Numbered from the stretch's first letter, positions 35,175 through 45,952 are shown. The stretch: 64,000 nt of DNA from Mesorhizobium sp. ES1-1 (GCF_020164785.1 NZ_JAIUGX010000001.1:496001-560000); one strand, 5' to 3'. Numbers and translations: made by a program. Notes: generated from the letters alone by a model not told the origin.

Positions 35175-35864
35175 ATGACACGTACTCTCCTTCTGGCGGC
35201 AACCGCTCTCGTCGCCATTTCCTCGCATGCTTGGGCAGCAGACGCGATTGTGGATGCTCCGATGCCAGTCGGCGACGCGGCTACCTGGACCGGCCTTTAC
35301 TTCGGCGGTTTTGCGGGCGGCTCCTTCGGCGACACCGACTTCAGCGCCGGCCCCAGCGGCGGCCCGTCTTTCATCGATGCTTCGATAAGCTCGAGCGGCT
35401 TCACCGGTGGCGCGCAGATTGGCTACGACTACCAGATCGACAATTTCGTGATCGGCGCCGTTGCTGACATCGCCTACTCGGATTTTAAGGCTGACATCTC
35501 CGCTAGCGCTCCTGGAATCGACGCCGAAGCCGAGGCGAAGCTGCAGTATCTCGGCACCGTTCGCGCTCGTCTTGGCTATGCTTGGGACCGCGCTTTGATC
35601 TACGGCCATGGCGGCTTCGCCTATGGCAAGTCGGAGCAGACGATCTCCTTCAATGGCACGGAAGTCTACAACGACAGCCAGAACCGTACCGGCTGGACCA
35701 TTGGCGCCGGCATCGAGTACAAGCTCACCGATCACGTGTCGTTCGGCACTGAATACGCATATGTCGACTTGGGCAGCAAGACGATCTACGATGACGGCAA
35801 CACCTTTGTTGACCAGGATCTGAAGTTCCACACGATCAAGGCTCTCATCAACTACCGCTTCTGA
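35175..35864 (+). CDS. Outer membrane beta-barrel protein (Omp25/RopB-like)
   Basis: 229 residues from ATG 35175. The signal peptide MTRTLLLAATALVAISSHAW is cleaved near ADA. The barrel begins WTGLYFGGFAGGSFG and has VRARLGYAWDRALIYGHGGFAYG, given here as YAWDRALIYGHGG, and closes with FHTIKALINYRF, ending in an aromatic as outer membrane proteins do. The family of rhizobial 25-kDa Omps has eight strands. A strong terminator follows. Confidence 0.9.
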   Translation: MTRTLLLAATALVAISSHAWAADAIVDAPMPVGDAATWTGLYFGGFAGGSFGDTDFSAGPSGGPSFIDASISSSGFTGGAQIGYDYQIDNFVIGAVADIAYSDFKADISASAPGIDAEAEAKLQYLGTVRARLGYAWDRALIYGHGGFAYGKSEQTISFNGTEVYNDSQNRTGWTIGAGIEYKLTDHVSFGTEYAYVDLGSKTIYDDGNTFVDQDLKFHTIKALINYRF

Positions 35865-35883
35865 TCGTCTCGACGTTTATGTA

Positions 35884-35913
35884 AAGCGCCGGCTTTTCAG
35901 CCGGCGCTTTTTC
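35884..35913 (+). terminator. Rho-independent terminator of the Omp gene
   Basis: AAGCGCCGGCT-TTTC-AGCCGGCGCTT with an 11-base-pair stem, followed by TTT. Confidence 0.85.
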
Positions 35914-36283
35914 TGTGGCGGATACTCTGTCACGGACTTGCAGCATCTGCGCTTTGCCGCCCCGCCAAGTCGCGCCTTCGCCTTCATGCTAATGAAGACT
36001 GGGCGTGGAACATGGCGGCATCGGTTGGATAGCCGAAGAGAAAATTGTGGCTGCACGACACTCGCGCCACGCGAGCTGTTTCGGCGTGGCGGTCACCGAC
36101 TCCAATTGGCCAACCACACGTTGCCAAGCTTCTTCCTGGCTTTACCGCCGAGCCTAGTGGGCAATTGCCGACTAGTATTTCTTTCCAAAAAAATCAAATG
36201 GGATGAAGCCCGGATTGTAAGATCCGGCCGCTCTGTCGTATTTTTTTCAAACACACATAAAATGAAATTACCTTGCCGAGCGA

Positions 36284-36308
36284 GGAACAACCGCTGATTT
36301 GCTAAGTT
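36284..36308 (+). promoter_or_regulatory. EcfG-type promoter for manganese catalase
   Basis: GGAAC, 16 bases, AGTT, 34 bases before the start codon. Confidence 0.55.
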
Positions 36309-36341
36309 GGCCTTGGTACACTCTTACCAAGGAAGCCCTCA

Positions 36342-37268
36342 ATGTTTTTACGTGTGGATAAATTACAGATCGAATTGCCGGCTCCGTTGAAGATGGATCC
36401 AAACGCCGGTGCGGCGCTTCAGGAACTGCTCGGCGGCAAGTATGGCGAGATGTCTACCCTGAACAATTATCTGTTCCAGAGCTTCAATTTCCGCAGCAAA
36501 TCGAAGTTGAAGCCGTTTTACAGCCTCGTGGCCGCCATCACGGCCGAGGAACTTGGCCACGTCGAACTCGTCAGCAATGGCGTTGCCATGCTCAACAACG
36601 GACCTGACCTGGTCGGCGCCGACGAAGAGGATGGCGGCGATATTTCGGACGCGCCCTACGAGGCGATGAAAGATGTCCGCCTTGCGGGCGCCTTCCTTTC
36701 CAATGGCGGCGGCGCCATGCCCATGAACAGCAACGGAGCGTCCTGGAATATGGACTTCGTCACGACGACCGGCAACGTCATCGTCGACCTGCTGCATAAC
36801 TTCCATCTCGAATGCGGCGCTCGTCTGCACAAGCTACGGGTCTATGAAACCCTCACCGACCCAACCGGCCGGGAGGTCTGCGGATATCTGCTGGTTCGTG
36901 GTTCGGTCCATGCCCACGCCTATGCGCTTGCCATCAAGAACCTGACCGGCGTCGACATCGAAAAGATGTTGCCCACCCCAAACATCAACCTCGACAGAAT
37001 TCCGGAATCCCAGAAATATTTGGACGAGGGTTCGCACCGGCGGCTCTATACGTTCAGCCCCGAAGACTACAAGGACATTGTCGGCATCTGGGGCCAGGGC
37101 GAAATGGCCCTGCCGGGCGACCCGCCCGGAGAGCTCGAAGTCGTCGAAGGCATGCCTGAGGGAGGCAAGATCCATCAGCTGACGGGTGTCCCGTCAGCAT
37201 TCACTCCGGACTACGCGCCAGAGGAAATGATGGAAATCGCCGCGAAGCTATACAAGGCGTCGCGCTGA
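36342..37268 (+). CDS. Manganese catalase
   Basis: 308 residues. The family start MFLRVDKLQIELPAP, then GAALQELLGGKYGEMSTLNNY and YLFQSFNFRSK and AITAEELGHVELVSN identify a di-manganese catalase; Glu and His of EELGHVE (about 69-75) and of HNFHLECGARLHK (about 152-165) are metal ligands. The enzyme converts hydrogen peroxide to water and oxygen without haem. It is in the stress island behind an EcfG-type promoter and close to a DUF892 gene. Confidence 0.93.
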   Translation: MFLRVDKLQIELPAPLKMDPNAGAALQELLGGKYGEMSTLNNYLFQSFNFRSKSKLKPFYSLVAAITAEELGHVELVSNGVAMLNNGPDLVGADEEDGGDISDAPYEAMKDVRLAGAFLSNGGGAMPMNSNGASWNMDFVTTTGNVIVDLLHNFHLECGARLHKLRVYETLTDPTGREVCGYLLVRGSVHAHAYALAIKNLTGVDIEKMLPTPNINLDRIPESQKYLDEGSHRRLYTFSPEDYKDIVGIWGQGEMALPGDPPGELEVVEGMPEGGKIHQLTGVPSAFTPDYAPEEMMEIAAKLYKASR

Positions 37269-37303
37269 ACCGAAGGCGCAGCCTCGCGCTGCGCCTGAAA
37301 ATT

Positions 37304-37328
37304 GGAACCTCACTTAATTGACCACGTT
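37304..37328 (+). promoter_or_regulatory. EcfG-type promoter, consensus match, for DUF892 gene
   Basis: GGAAC, 16 bases, CGTT exactly as in the general stress sigma factor consensus, 38 bases before the start codon. Confidence 0.7.
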
Positions 37329-37365
37329 TGGCGAACCCACGGTTCGTTATGAAGGGAGTATCACA

Positions 37366-37902
37366 ATGGCGACCACCAGAAAGACGAAAAAATCCAACCC
37401 GAAGGCTCTGCAGGACCTCTTCCTCGACGGGTTGAAGGATATCTACTACGCCGAGAAGAAAATCCTCAAGGCGCTTCCCAAAATGGCGAAGGGGGCGGAA
37501 TCGGAGGAAGCTTCTGCCGCTTTCGAAAAGCACAGGGTCGAGACGGAAGGCCAGGTCGAGCGGCTGGAGCAGATCTTTGAAACCATGGGCGTTGCGGCTC
37601 GCGGCAAAACCTGCCCGGCAATCGACGGCATTCTCGAAGAGGGAAGCGAGATCCTTGAAGAGTATGCCGGCTCCCCTGCCCTCGACGCAGGCCTCGTCGC
37701 CGCAGCCCAGGCGGTTGAGCACTATGAGATCGCCCGCTATGGCACCTTGATCACCTGGGCAGGTTTGCTAGGCATGACCGAGGCTGAAGACCTTCTCTCG
37801 GCCACGCTCGCGGAAGAGGAAGCAACCGACGAAGCCCTCACCGCGCTCGGTGAGTCTGGGATCAACGATCGCGCGATCCAGGAAACGGCAGAGGCCGCGT
37901 GA
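37366..37902 (+). CDS. DUF892 ferritin-like protein (YciE/YciF family)
   Basis: 178 residues from ATG 37366. The frame is open upstream, but that part overlaps the promoter. After a short Lys-rich N-terminus (MATTRKTKKSNPKALQDLF) it has a four-helix ferritin-like fold: LQDLFLDGLKDIYYAEKKIL, then AFEKHRVETEGQVERLEQI and the second Glu/His pair in QAVEHYEIARYGTLITW. These proteins often accompany stress-induced catalases in rhizobia. A diiron centre is expected, but activity is unknown. Confidence 0.85.
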   Translation: MATTRKTKKSNPKALQDLFLDGLKDIYYAEKKILKALPKMAKGAESEEASAAFEKHRVETEGQVERLEQIFETMGVAARGKTCPAIDGILEEGSEILEEYAGSPALDAGLVAAAQAVEHYEIARYGTLITWAGLLGMTEAEDLLSATLAEEEATDEALTALGESGINDRAIQETAEAA

Positions 37903-37909
37903 CCTCTGC

Positions 37910-37932
37910 GGGGCGACACTCGTTGTCGCCCC
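37910..37932 (+). terminator. Hairpin after DUF892 gene
   Basis: GGGGCGACA-CTCGT-TGTCGCCCC with a 9-base-pair stem; no T-run follows, so it may serve as a weak or bidirectional terminator towards the leftward LysR gene. Confidence 0.5.
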
Positions 37933-38004
37933 GATCCTGCCGATCAATGTCGCGCCGCCGAATTTCGTGGCGAGCCGAGGGTCGCAAAGCAATCTGGAAG
38001 CCTC

Positions 38005-38931
38005 TCAGGGAAGAGCCGCTGGTTTCCAGATATGCGTGGATATGATGTCGCGCAGTTCGGTTCGCACCGCTCGAAAAAGGGGGCGAAAGTTCGCGGACAT
38101 CGGCCTCTGCGACGAGGTCGCAAGAATCAGCTGTCGGGTGATTGGCGGGTCGAAAGGCCAGACCTCAATGCGACCGGCCTCAACCAGCTGGTGGACGGAG
38201 GCGTAGGGCAGAACCGTATAGCCGGTGCCTTCCTCGACCAGCAGCAAGGTCGAAGGCATTGCCTCCAACTCCATCTCGATACGCGGATAGATGCCGTGCT
38301 CGGCCAGGGTGTTGTCGATCAGTCGCCGTAGCCCGTGCGGACGGCTCGGCAGGATCATCGGCAGCTCGGCGAAGATATTCAGGCCGACCGGCCGGCGTGG
38401 CAGCAGGGGCTCGGCCAAGGCCGGTCCGATCAGAAACAGCTCGTCATCGGCAAGAGGTTCGGTCAGCACGGAGGGATGATTCGGCGAATTGTAAAGCACG
38501 GCGGCATCGATCCGCCCGGCGATCAGCCATTCCAGTATATGGCCGCTGAAGCCTTCGATGACCTGCAGCGCTACATTGGGAAACTCGTTCTTGATCTTCT
38601 TGACCAACGGCACCGTCAGCACAGTGCCGACAGAAGGCGGAACGGCCAGCACCAACCTTCCCCTCGGCGAGGATTTGAGGTTCGACACGGCATTCTGCGC
38701 CAGCCGGATCCGCTCGACGATCTCGTCCGCATGGGCCTTCAAGAGCACGCCCGCCTCGGTCAGCACGACACCGCGGCCATTGCGATAGAACAGCTCGACG
38801 CCGAGTTCCTCCTCGAGCCCGCGAATATGGCGCGTGACCATGGGCTGGGTAACATTGAGGTCGAGCGCGGCCTTCGAGAAGCTGCCGGCCGCGCCGACGG
38901 CGATGAATACCTGTAGCTGCTTCGTGTCCAA
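38005..38931 (-). CDS. LysR-type transcriptional regulator
   Basis: 308 residues. The N-terminal helix-turn-helix is MDTKQLQVFIAVGAAGSFSK, then AALDLNVTQPMVTRHIRGLE and LGVELFYRNGRGV. The effector domain follows. It is the last gene of the leftward catabolic cluster, and probably regulates that cluster or the divergent etf genes. Inducer unknown. Confidence 0.9.
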   Translation of the reverse strand: MDTKQLQVFIAVGAAGSFSKAALDLNVTQPMVTRHIRGLEEELGVELFYRNGRGVVLTEAGVLLKAHADEIVERIRLAQNAVSNLKSSPRGRLVLAVPPSVGTVLTVPLVKKIKNEFPNVALQVIEGFSGHILEWLIAGRIDAAVLYNSPNHPSVLTEPLADDELFLIGPALAEPLLPRRPVGLNIFAELPMILPSRPHGLRRLIDNTLAEHGIYPRIEMELEAMPSTLLLVEEGTGYTVLPYASVHQLVEAGRIEVWPFDPPITRQLILATSSQRPMSANFRPLFRAVRTELRDIISTHIWKPAALP

Positions 38932-38987
38932 CTCTCACCTAACCGCCCGCGCCGCACGGCTTTCAGGCTGACCCCGTGGTGCCTGCG

Positions 38988-39902
38988 TCACGTGCCGAAC
39001 GGGTACTTCTGGCCCCTGACATTCAGGAACACGGCATAGACCGACGTTGTCGCCGTGATAAACAGCCGGTTGTTGCGCGGCCCACCAAAGGCCAGGTTCG
39101 CAACCATTTCCGGCACCTGTATCTTTCCGATGAGCTCACCTTCGGGCGTATGGCACTGTACGCCGTCCCAGGCGCTGATCCAGAGATTGCCCGTTACGTC
39201 GACGCGAAAGCCATCCGGGATGCCGGGCGATATGTCGGCGAAGACGCGGGAATTTAGCAATCTGTCGCCGTCAACATCAAACTGCCTGACATGATGCGGG
39301 GCGCTGCGATCGGTGAGGAAGCCGGAATCGGAAATATAGAGGCGCTTCTCGTCGGGCGAGAAGGCGAGCCCGTTCGGCATGGAGAAATCATCGGCGACGA
39401 CGGTGATCGCTCCAGATAAAGGATCGATCCGGTAGACGTGGCAACCCGTCTGCTCCTGCAGGCCCTTGCGCCCGACATAGTCGGAAATGATCCCGTAGTT
39501 GGGATCGGTGAACCAAATGCTGCCGTCGGATTTCACGACTACATCGTTTGGCGAGTTCAAGGGCTTCCCATCGAACGAATCGGCCAGAACGGTGATAGTG
39601 CCGTCCCACTCCGTGCGCACGACGCGGCGCTCGCCCTGCATACAGGTGACCAGCCTTCCCAGGCTATCACGCGTATTGCCGTTCGGGTTGGAGACATGGC
39701 TCCGGAACAGCGAAACCGCCCCCGTATCCTCGTCCCATCTCAGCATGCGGTCGTTGGGAATATCGCTCCAGATCAGCGAGCGAAGGTCGGCGAAATAGAC
39801 CGGTCCCTCGGCCCAGCGATTGCCGGTATGGATGGTCTCAAGGAACGCGACGGGGTCGATCAGATCCCCGAACCGCGCATCGATCATCTCGTAGCAGGAC
39901 AT
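38988..39902 (-). CDS. SMP-30/gluconolactonase family lactonase
   Basis: 304 residues with a six-bladed propeller pattern: WAEGPVYFADLRSLIWSDIP near the start (Glu as metal ligand), NSPNDVVVKSDGSIWFTDP in the middle (Asn/Asp ligands) and MPNGLAFSPDEKRLYISDS later. Enzymes of this group hydrolyse aldonolactones or other lactones with a divalent metal. It has no export signal. It is next to an aldehyde dehydrogenase in the leftward cluster and would open a lactone made by the GMC enzyme. Confidence 0.85.
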   Translation of the reverse strand: MSCYEMIDARFGDLIDPVAFLETIHTGNRWAEGPVYFADLRSLIWSDIPNDRMLRWDEDTGAVSLFRSHVSNPNGNTRDSLGRLVTCMQGERRVVRTEWDGTITVLADSFDGKPLNSPNDVVVKSDGSIWFTDPNYGIISDYVGRKGLQEQTGCHVYRIDPLSGAITVVADDFSMPNGLAFSPDEKRLYISDSGFLTDRSAPHHVRQFDVDGDRLLNSRVFADISPGIPDGFRVDVTGNLWISAWDGVQCHTPEGELIGKIQVPEMVANLAFGGPRNNRLFITATTSVYAVFLNVRGQKYPFGT

Positions 39903-39914
39903 TGGCCCCCTCGC

Positions 39915-39985
39915 CTATCGCTGGATCGCGACCGTGTGGGTCTCGGTATAGGGTCGGAGTGCCTGCTCGGCATCGAGACGGTTGG
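39915..39985 (-). pseudogene. Possible vestigial aldehyde dehydrogenase C-terminus
   Basis: On the minus strand the short frame ends NRLDAEQALRPYTETHTVAI, then QR and a stop. The segment ALxxYTETHTVAI resembles the last residues of aldehyde dehydrogenases and aligns with AIYEYLQEKSIWI in the intact gene next door. It lies between that gene and the lactonase gene and has no start of its own. It may be the remnant of a duplicated dehydrogenase. Confidence 0.35.
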
Positions 39986-40015
39986 TCAAAGATTTCCTCC
40001 GAAGCATCTGGTCGA

Positions 40016-41511
<1,496 letters not shown>

Positions 41512-41515
<4 letters not shown>

Positions 41516-41889
41516 GCTGCGACTTCCTGCATGGCTTCGCGCGCGACCCGGAAAGCATCGACGCCCGCCGGAACGCCGGCATAGATCGCGACCTGTAGAA
41601 GGACCTCGCGGATCTCGTCCTTGCTTACGCCGTTGGTCAGCGCACCCTTGACGTGCATCTTCAACTCGTGCGGACGATTGAGCGTGGCAAGCATGGCGAG
41701 GTTCAACATGCTGCGGGTCTTCTTGTCGAGCGTGTCCCGGCCCCAGACGGCGCCCCAGCAATATTCGGTGACGAGTTCCTGCAACGGCCGATTGAAATCG
41801 TCGGCGCTGGCGAAGGACTTCTCCACAAACTCGGCGCCCAGGACCGATTTGCGGATCTCAAATCCCTTGTCGAATACGTCTTTGCTCAT
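41512..41889 (-). CDS. Carboxymuconolactone-decarboxylase-like protein
   Basis: 125 residues from ATG 41889, preceded by AAGGA. It shows the PcaC/AhpD-like core: EYCWGAVWGRDTLDKKTRSM and ELKMHVKGALTNGVSKDEI, with conserved Glu and His. No AhpD-type Cys pair is present, so it is closer to the decarboxylase side. Its role in this pathway is unclear; decarboxylase or isomerase activity is possible. Confidence 0.8.
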
Positions 41890-41918
41890 TGGATTGTCCT
41901 TTCCCATTGATTGGGACA

Positions 41919-42326
41919 TCAAAGGCCGGGGGTCGGCCGATATTTGCGGCCGCGCGCGATGACGTGGCCGAGCGAGCCGTCGGTCAGGTAGATCTGCGTC
42001 TCCTTTGAATCGTAGGGGACGTTCTCCTGGCCGGGATAGCCGATCAGTTCGCGCACGCGCGGGCTCATATAATACGTTGCGATGGCAATGGTGGTGATCG
42101 CTGAGAAGGCCTCTCCATCCTGCTGGTTGAGGCTTTCCAGGCAAGCTTCGGCGCCGTTGGCCGGATCGACCGCAATCCCGCGCGCAAAGCCAGGCTTCAG
42201 ATCGATACGAAAATCCAGCGACTTCTCGACATCAGCGTAGCCGCAGACATCGCTGAACTTCGGCATCTTGCCGTGCGCGGGGATGAGGAAGTCTGCGAGC
42301 GCGAAGAAAGTGTCCTGGTTCGACAT
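41919..42326 (-). CDS. Gluconate 2-dehydrogenase subunit 3-like small subunit
   Basis: 135 residues. MSNQDTFFALADFLIPAHGK and the later segment with Y-Y-M-S-P-R-V-R-E-L-I-G-Y-P-G-Q are of the gluconate 2-dehydrogenase subunit 3 type, which accompanies GMC flavoproteins. Usually the subunit carries a Tat signal that brings both proteins to the periplasm; this one has no signal. It lies one base after the GMC gene and presumably stabilises it in the cytoplasm. Confidence 0.7.
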   Translation of the reverse strand: MSNQDTFFALADFLIPAHGKMPKFSDVCGYADVEKSLDFRIDLKPGFARGIAVDPANGAEACLESLNQQDGEAFSAITTIAIATYYMSPRVRELIGYPGQENVPYDSKETQIYLTDGSLGHVIARGRKYRPTPGL

Positions 42327-42327
42327 G

Positions 42328-44001
42328 TCAGGCCACCTTCTGATTGCGGCGTTCGGCGATCATGCGCCGCGTGTTGCGCAGCGCGACAGCCATGATGGTC
42401 GCCGTCGGGTTGGTGGCGCCCGACGTCGGAAAGGTCGACGCATCCATGACATAGAGGTTGGGCACGTCGTGACAGGTACCCCATTGGTCGACGACCGAGC
42501 GCTTTGGATCGTCGCCCATGACGGTGGTGCCGATGAGATGCCAGCCTGACTCGCGTACCGGCGTCGAAACAAGCGTCTCGATGGCGCCGGCGGCACGCAC
42601 CGATTCCAGGCAGCGGTCGATGTTGAACTTCAGCAACCGGTTGGAATTCTCGTTGACCTTATAAACGATCTGCGGCGCCGGCAGCCCGTCGGAGTCCGTC
42701 ATGTCCTTTGACAGGACCACCTGGTTGCTCTCTTCGGGAAGATCCTCCCCGACAATGCCCCAGATCAGCGAGTGACCAAACCGGCGCGCAACGTTTTCAT
42801 GCAGATTGGCGCCCCAGAAATCCTGGAACCGGCCGCTTTCGGCAACATAGACCTTGGACCCCGTCGCACCGGACACGCCGACCGGTCCGCCCGACGGCAT
42901 GCAGTTCCATTTCGAGCCGCGTACGAAGCCGCGGCTCTCATCGGTCTCATAGAATTCCAGCGAATAGACCTGCTGGCCGAAGGGACCGCGCCAGGAATCC
43001 AGCGGGTCCTGGTAGGAGGCGAGCACGCTTGCAAAGGGATGCATCATCAGCCGCTTGCCGACCATGCCCGACGAATTGGCAAGACCGTCCGGATTGCCGG
43101 CCTTTCCCGACATCAGCAGCAGCCGGGGCGTTCCGACGCCATTGGCGCACAGGATCACAACCTTGGCGCGCTGGCGCCGGTCGCGGCCATTGGCGTCGAC
43201 ATAAACGACCCCGGTCGCAAGCCCCTGCTCGTTCGTCTCGATTTCTTTGACGCGCGCGCGGGTCACGAGCCGCGCGCCGGCTTTGAGCGCCAGCGGCCAA
43301 TGCGACCGGTCGCTTGTCGATTTGGCCCCTTCCGGACAGCCCGTCAGGCAGGTACCGCGGCGCACGCAGGGATTGAGGTCGCCGAACTTCTCCGACGGGA
43401 TGGCGTTGCTGCCGGGCCACCAGTGCCAGCCCATCTTCTCCATCCCCAGCGCGCCGCGCTGGCCTACTGAGCCCATGGGGAGTGCGGGAAAAGGATAGGC
43501 ACCGCGCGGCGGATAGGCCGGATCGCCGGCGAGGCCGGAGACGCCCACTTCGCGCTCGATCTCAAGTTGGTATGGCAGCAGATCTTCATAGCTGAACGGC
43601 CAGTCCTCGGCCACGCCATCCATCGAGCGCACGCGAAAGTCTGACGGCAGGAAATGCATCCATTGCGCGCCGTAGAGCGTCGCGCTGCCACCCACGCCGG
43701 CAAACATCAGCGGATTGATGTCCGTCGTCGAGGTGTCGACGGGATAGTCGTTGGGATTGTCGCGGACGTTGGGATTGGGATGCCACAGCTTGGTGCTGAC
43801 CAGTTCGTGCTCAGGACGGGCACCGGTAAAGTCGGCATAATCCGGCCATTCCCCCTGCTCGAGCACGATGACGGAAATACCGGCGCGTGCCAGGTGAAGT
43901 GCTGCCACCGAGCCGGAGGGACCGGCGCCGACAATCACCACGTCGACTTCCTCGTCGCGCCTTGTGCGCGCACTGCGGTCCGCCAGAACTTCAACGGTCA
44001 T
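42328..44001 (-). CDS. GMC-family FAD oxidoreductase
   Basis: 557 residues. The FAD motif is VDVVIVGAGPSGSVAALHLA, and the C-terminal GMC segment is GTCHDVPNLYVMDASTFPTS followed by TNPTATIMAVALR, with a catalytic His in HLIGTTVMGDDP. The sequence resembles the large subunit of glucoside 3-dehydrogenase or related sugar/alcohol dehydrogenases. There is no signal peptide. It is downstream of the ABC permease genes, so it likely oxidises the imported compound. The electron acceptor is unknown; see the ETF genes. Confidence 0.88.
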   Translation of the reverse strand: MTVEVLADRSARTRRDEEVDVVIVGAGPSGSVAALHLARAGISVIVLEQGEWPDYADFTGARPEHELVSTKLWHPNPNVRDNPNDYPVDTSTTDINPLMFAGVGGSATLYGAQWMHFLPSDFRVRSMDGVAEDWPFSYEDLLPYQLEIEREVGVSGLAGDPAYPPRGAYPFPALPMGSVGQRGALGMEKMGWHWWPGSNAIPSEKFGDLNPCVRRGTCLTGCPEGAKSTSDRSHWPLALKAGARLVTRARVKEIETNEQGLATGVVYVDANGRDRRQRAKVVILCANGVGTPRLLLMSGKAGNPDGLANSSGMVGKRLMMHPFASVLASYQDPLDSWRGPFGQQVYSLEFYETDESRGFVRGSKWNCMPSGGPVGVSGATGSKVYVAESGRFQDFWGANLHENVARRFGHSLIWGIVGEDLPEESNQVVLSKDMTDSDGLPAPQIVYKVNENSNRLLKFNIDRCLESVRAAGAIETLVSTPVRESGWHLIGTTVMGDDPKRSVVDQWGTCHDVPNLYVMDASTFPTSGATNPTATIMAVALRNTRRMIAERRNQKVA

Positions 44002-44030
44002 TTTCTTCCTCCCTTACGGTCAACATCGTG

Positions 44031-44999
44031 TCAGACGAGGCGCGTCCGGTAAAACGCAGCGGCGCCGATGATGATGATGCCCTTGATGATGAGCTGCATC
44101 TCGATTGGAAATCCGAGCAGCAGCACGAGATTGTTGATCACCATCAGCACGGCGACGCCGAGCAGCGCCGCGAAGATGTTGCCCCGCCCCCCGGTTAACG
44201 CAACACCGCCCATGACGGCGGCCACGATGGAATCGAGTTCGTAGCCCTGACCGACCCAATTCGAAACGGTTCCCACATATCCGAGCAGGAACAGCCCGCC
44301 TATTCCCGCGCAGACCGAACAGATGACGTAGCACAGGATGATTACGCGATCGGGCGCCACGCCGTTGAGGAACGCGGCCCTGGGATTGGTTCCGACCATG
44401 AATATTTCGCGGCCGAGACGCGAGCGATGCAGCACGATCCCGAAAGCAATCGCCAGCACTGCCAGCGTCATCAGGTTGACGGGAACGCCGAGAATGCGGC
44501 CTGAGGCTAGAAACCCCATGCCGGGCGGCAAGGTGCTGATCGGCGCACCGCCGGTGTAGGCGAAGCGGATGCCTTGCAGGATAATCATCATCGCGAGCGT
44601 CGCCAGGAATGGACTGACGTTGCGCCTGGCGACCAGCCAGCCATTCAGGAAACCGACAACGGCCGAGAATAGGATCGCCGCGACGAAGATCAGGGGAATG
44701 ACGTCGTTGGTGGTCGCCTTGAAGGCTGTCGCCAGCACGGCGACCGTCGCCATCAGGGACGCCACGGAAAGATCCAGCCCGCGCACCAGGATGACGAATG
44801 TCTGGCCGATCACGACCATGCCAAGCGGTGCCGCAATGGTCAGCACATTGACCAGGTTGGCCGGCCGCAAGAAGGTCGGCGACGCCAGTGCGGCGACCGC
44901 CATCAGAACCGCCAGGAAGACTACCAGCCCATAGCGTTCGAAGATGGTCGCGATCGAAGGGCTTCGCGAGCGCGGCATCGACGTGTCGAGAGGCGCCAT
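44031..44999 (-). CDS. ABC transporter permease, ribose type (second)
   Basis: 322 residues from ATG 44999. About eight to ten membrane segments; the RbsC-like pattern is VIGQTFVILVRGLDLSVASL and VGTNPRAAFLNGV and GQGYELDSIVAAVMGG. The permease works with the ATPase and the first permease to import a sugar-like substrate. It ends 29 bases before the GMC gene. Confidence 0.93.
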   Translation of the reverse strand: MAPLDTSMPRSRSPSIATIFERYGLVVFLAVLMAVAALASPTFLRPANLVNVLTIAAPLGMVVIGQTFVILVRGLDLSVASLMATVAVLATAFKATTNDVIPLIFVAAILFSAVVGFLNGWLVARRNVSPFLATLAMMIILQGIRFAYTGGAPISTLPPGMGFLASGRILGVPVNLMTLAVLAIAFGIVLHRSRLGREIFMVGTNPRAAFLNGVAPDRVIILCYVICSVCAGIGGLFLLGYVGTVSNWVGQGYELDSIVAAVMGGVALTGGRGNIFAALLGVAVLMVINNLVLLLGFPIEMQLIIKGIIIIGAAAFYRTRLV

Positions 45000-45001
45000 C
45001 T

Positions 45002-45952
45002 TTATCTCCGCCTCGACGTGTGGATGCCGACCGCAACGATGATGATGAGGCCCTGGATGACCCACTGGAAGTAGGACGAGACGTTGACGAAATTCAGCAG
45101 ACTGTTGAGCATGGTGACCAGCAGCACGCCCAGGAACGTGCCAAGCACACCACCCCTGCCGCCGGCCAGTATGGTGCCGCCAACCACGACCGGCGTCACG
45201 GATTGAAGGGTCAGGGCAACACCGATGCGAGGGTCGCCAACACCGGTGCGGGCGGTGAGGAAGATCGCGGCAATGCCGGCGCACAGGCCCGACAACGCAT
45301 AGGCGAGCACGACGATGCGGTCGACTGGCAGACCATTCAATCTTGCCGCTTCCCGATCACCGCCGACAAAATAGATGCTGCGGCCCGAGCGGGTGCGCTG
45401 CAGCCAGAGCCCGGCCAGCGCAAAAATCGCGACGAGGATGATGGCGCTGACAGGAATGCCGGCGACCTTGGCATAGGCAACATCGGCAAAAGCGCGCGGC
45501 ACCGACCCGCCGGGCTCCTTGCGATACATGAGGGTGGCGCCGAAAATCACGGAGGACATGCCAAGCGTCACTATGAGCGAATGGACACGCAGCACGACTG
45601 TCAGCAACCCATTGAGCGCCCCCACGGCGGTCGCCGCCACCAGGGCGAGCGGCAGCGCCAGCCAGACCAGGTCCGGCCGCCATTCGAGGAAGTTCGCCAG
45701 GAAGACCGTCAGGGCGCTTACCAGCGAGCCGATCGCCAGATCGATGCCGCCCATCAACACGACGAAGGTCTGGCCAAGGCTGACCATGCCTAGCACGATA
45801 AGCTGCTGGAACAGATTGCCGACATTGCGCCAGGTGAGGAAGCGATCGGACAACAGTCCGCCGGCGACGGCCAACACCACCAGCAGCGCCGCGACAATGA
45901 GGTACGATATCATCAGCCGGTTGCGGCGGATATCCATGGCGATAGCGCTCAT
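45002..45952 (-). CDS. ABC transporter permease, ribose type (first)
   Basis: 316 residues with RbsC-type motifs: LGQTFVVLMGGIDLAIGSL, VGGDREAARLNGL and GVALTLQSVTPVVVGG. It overlaps the ATPase stop by four bases (GTGA/ATGA type) and precedes the second permease by two bases, so all are coupled. Two different permeases suggest a heterodimeric channel. Confidence 0.93.
   Translation of the reverse strand: MSAIAMDIRRNRLMISYLIVAALLVVLAVAGGLLSDRFLTWRNVGNLFQQLIVLGMVSLGQTFVVLMGGIDLAIGSLVSALTVFLANFLEWRPDLVWLALPLALVAATAVGALNGLLTVVLRVHSLIVTLGMSSVIFGATLMYRKEPGGSVPRAFADVAYAKVAGIPVSAIILVAIFALAGLWLQRTRSGRSIYFVGGDREAARLNGLPVDRIVVLAYALSGLCAGIAAIFLTARTGVGDPRIGVALTLQSVTPVVVGGTILAGGRGGVLGTFLGVLLVTMLNSLLNFVNVSSYFQWVIQGLIIIVAVGIHTSRRR

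Larger units (their letters stand above)
35865..36341. other. 477-base intergenic region before the catalase
   Basis: It contains the terminator of the Omp gene (35884-35913), then no convincing gene: the open frames at 35938-36297 have no ribosome binding site or family resemblance. The stretch around 36170-36260 is AT-rich. The EcfG-type promoter of the catalase lies at 36284-36308. Confidence 0.5.
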
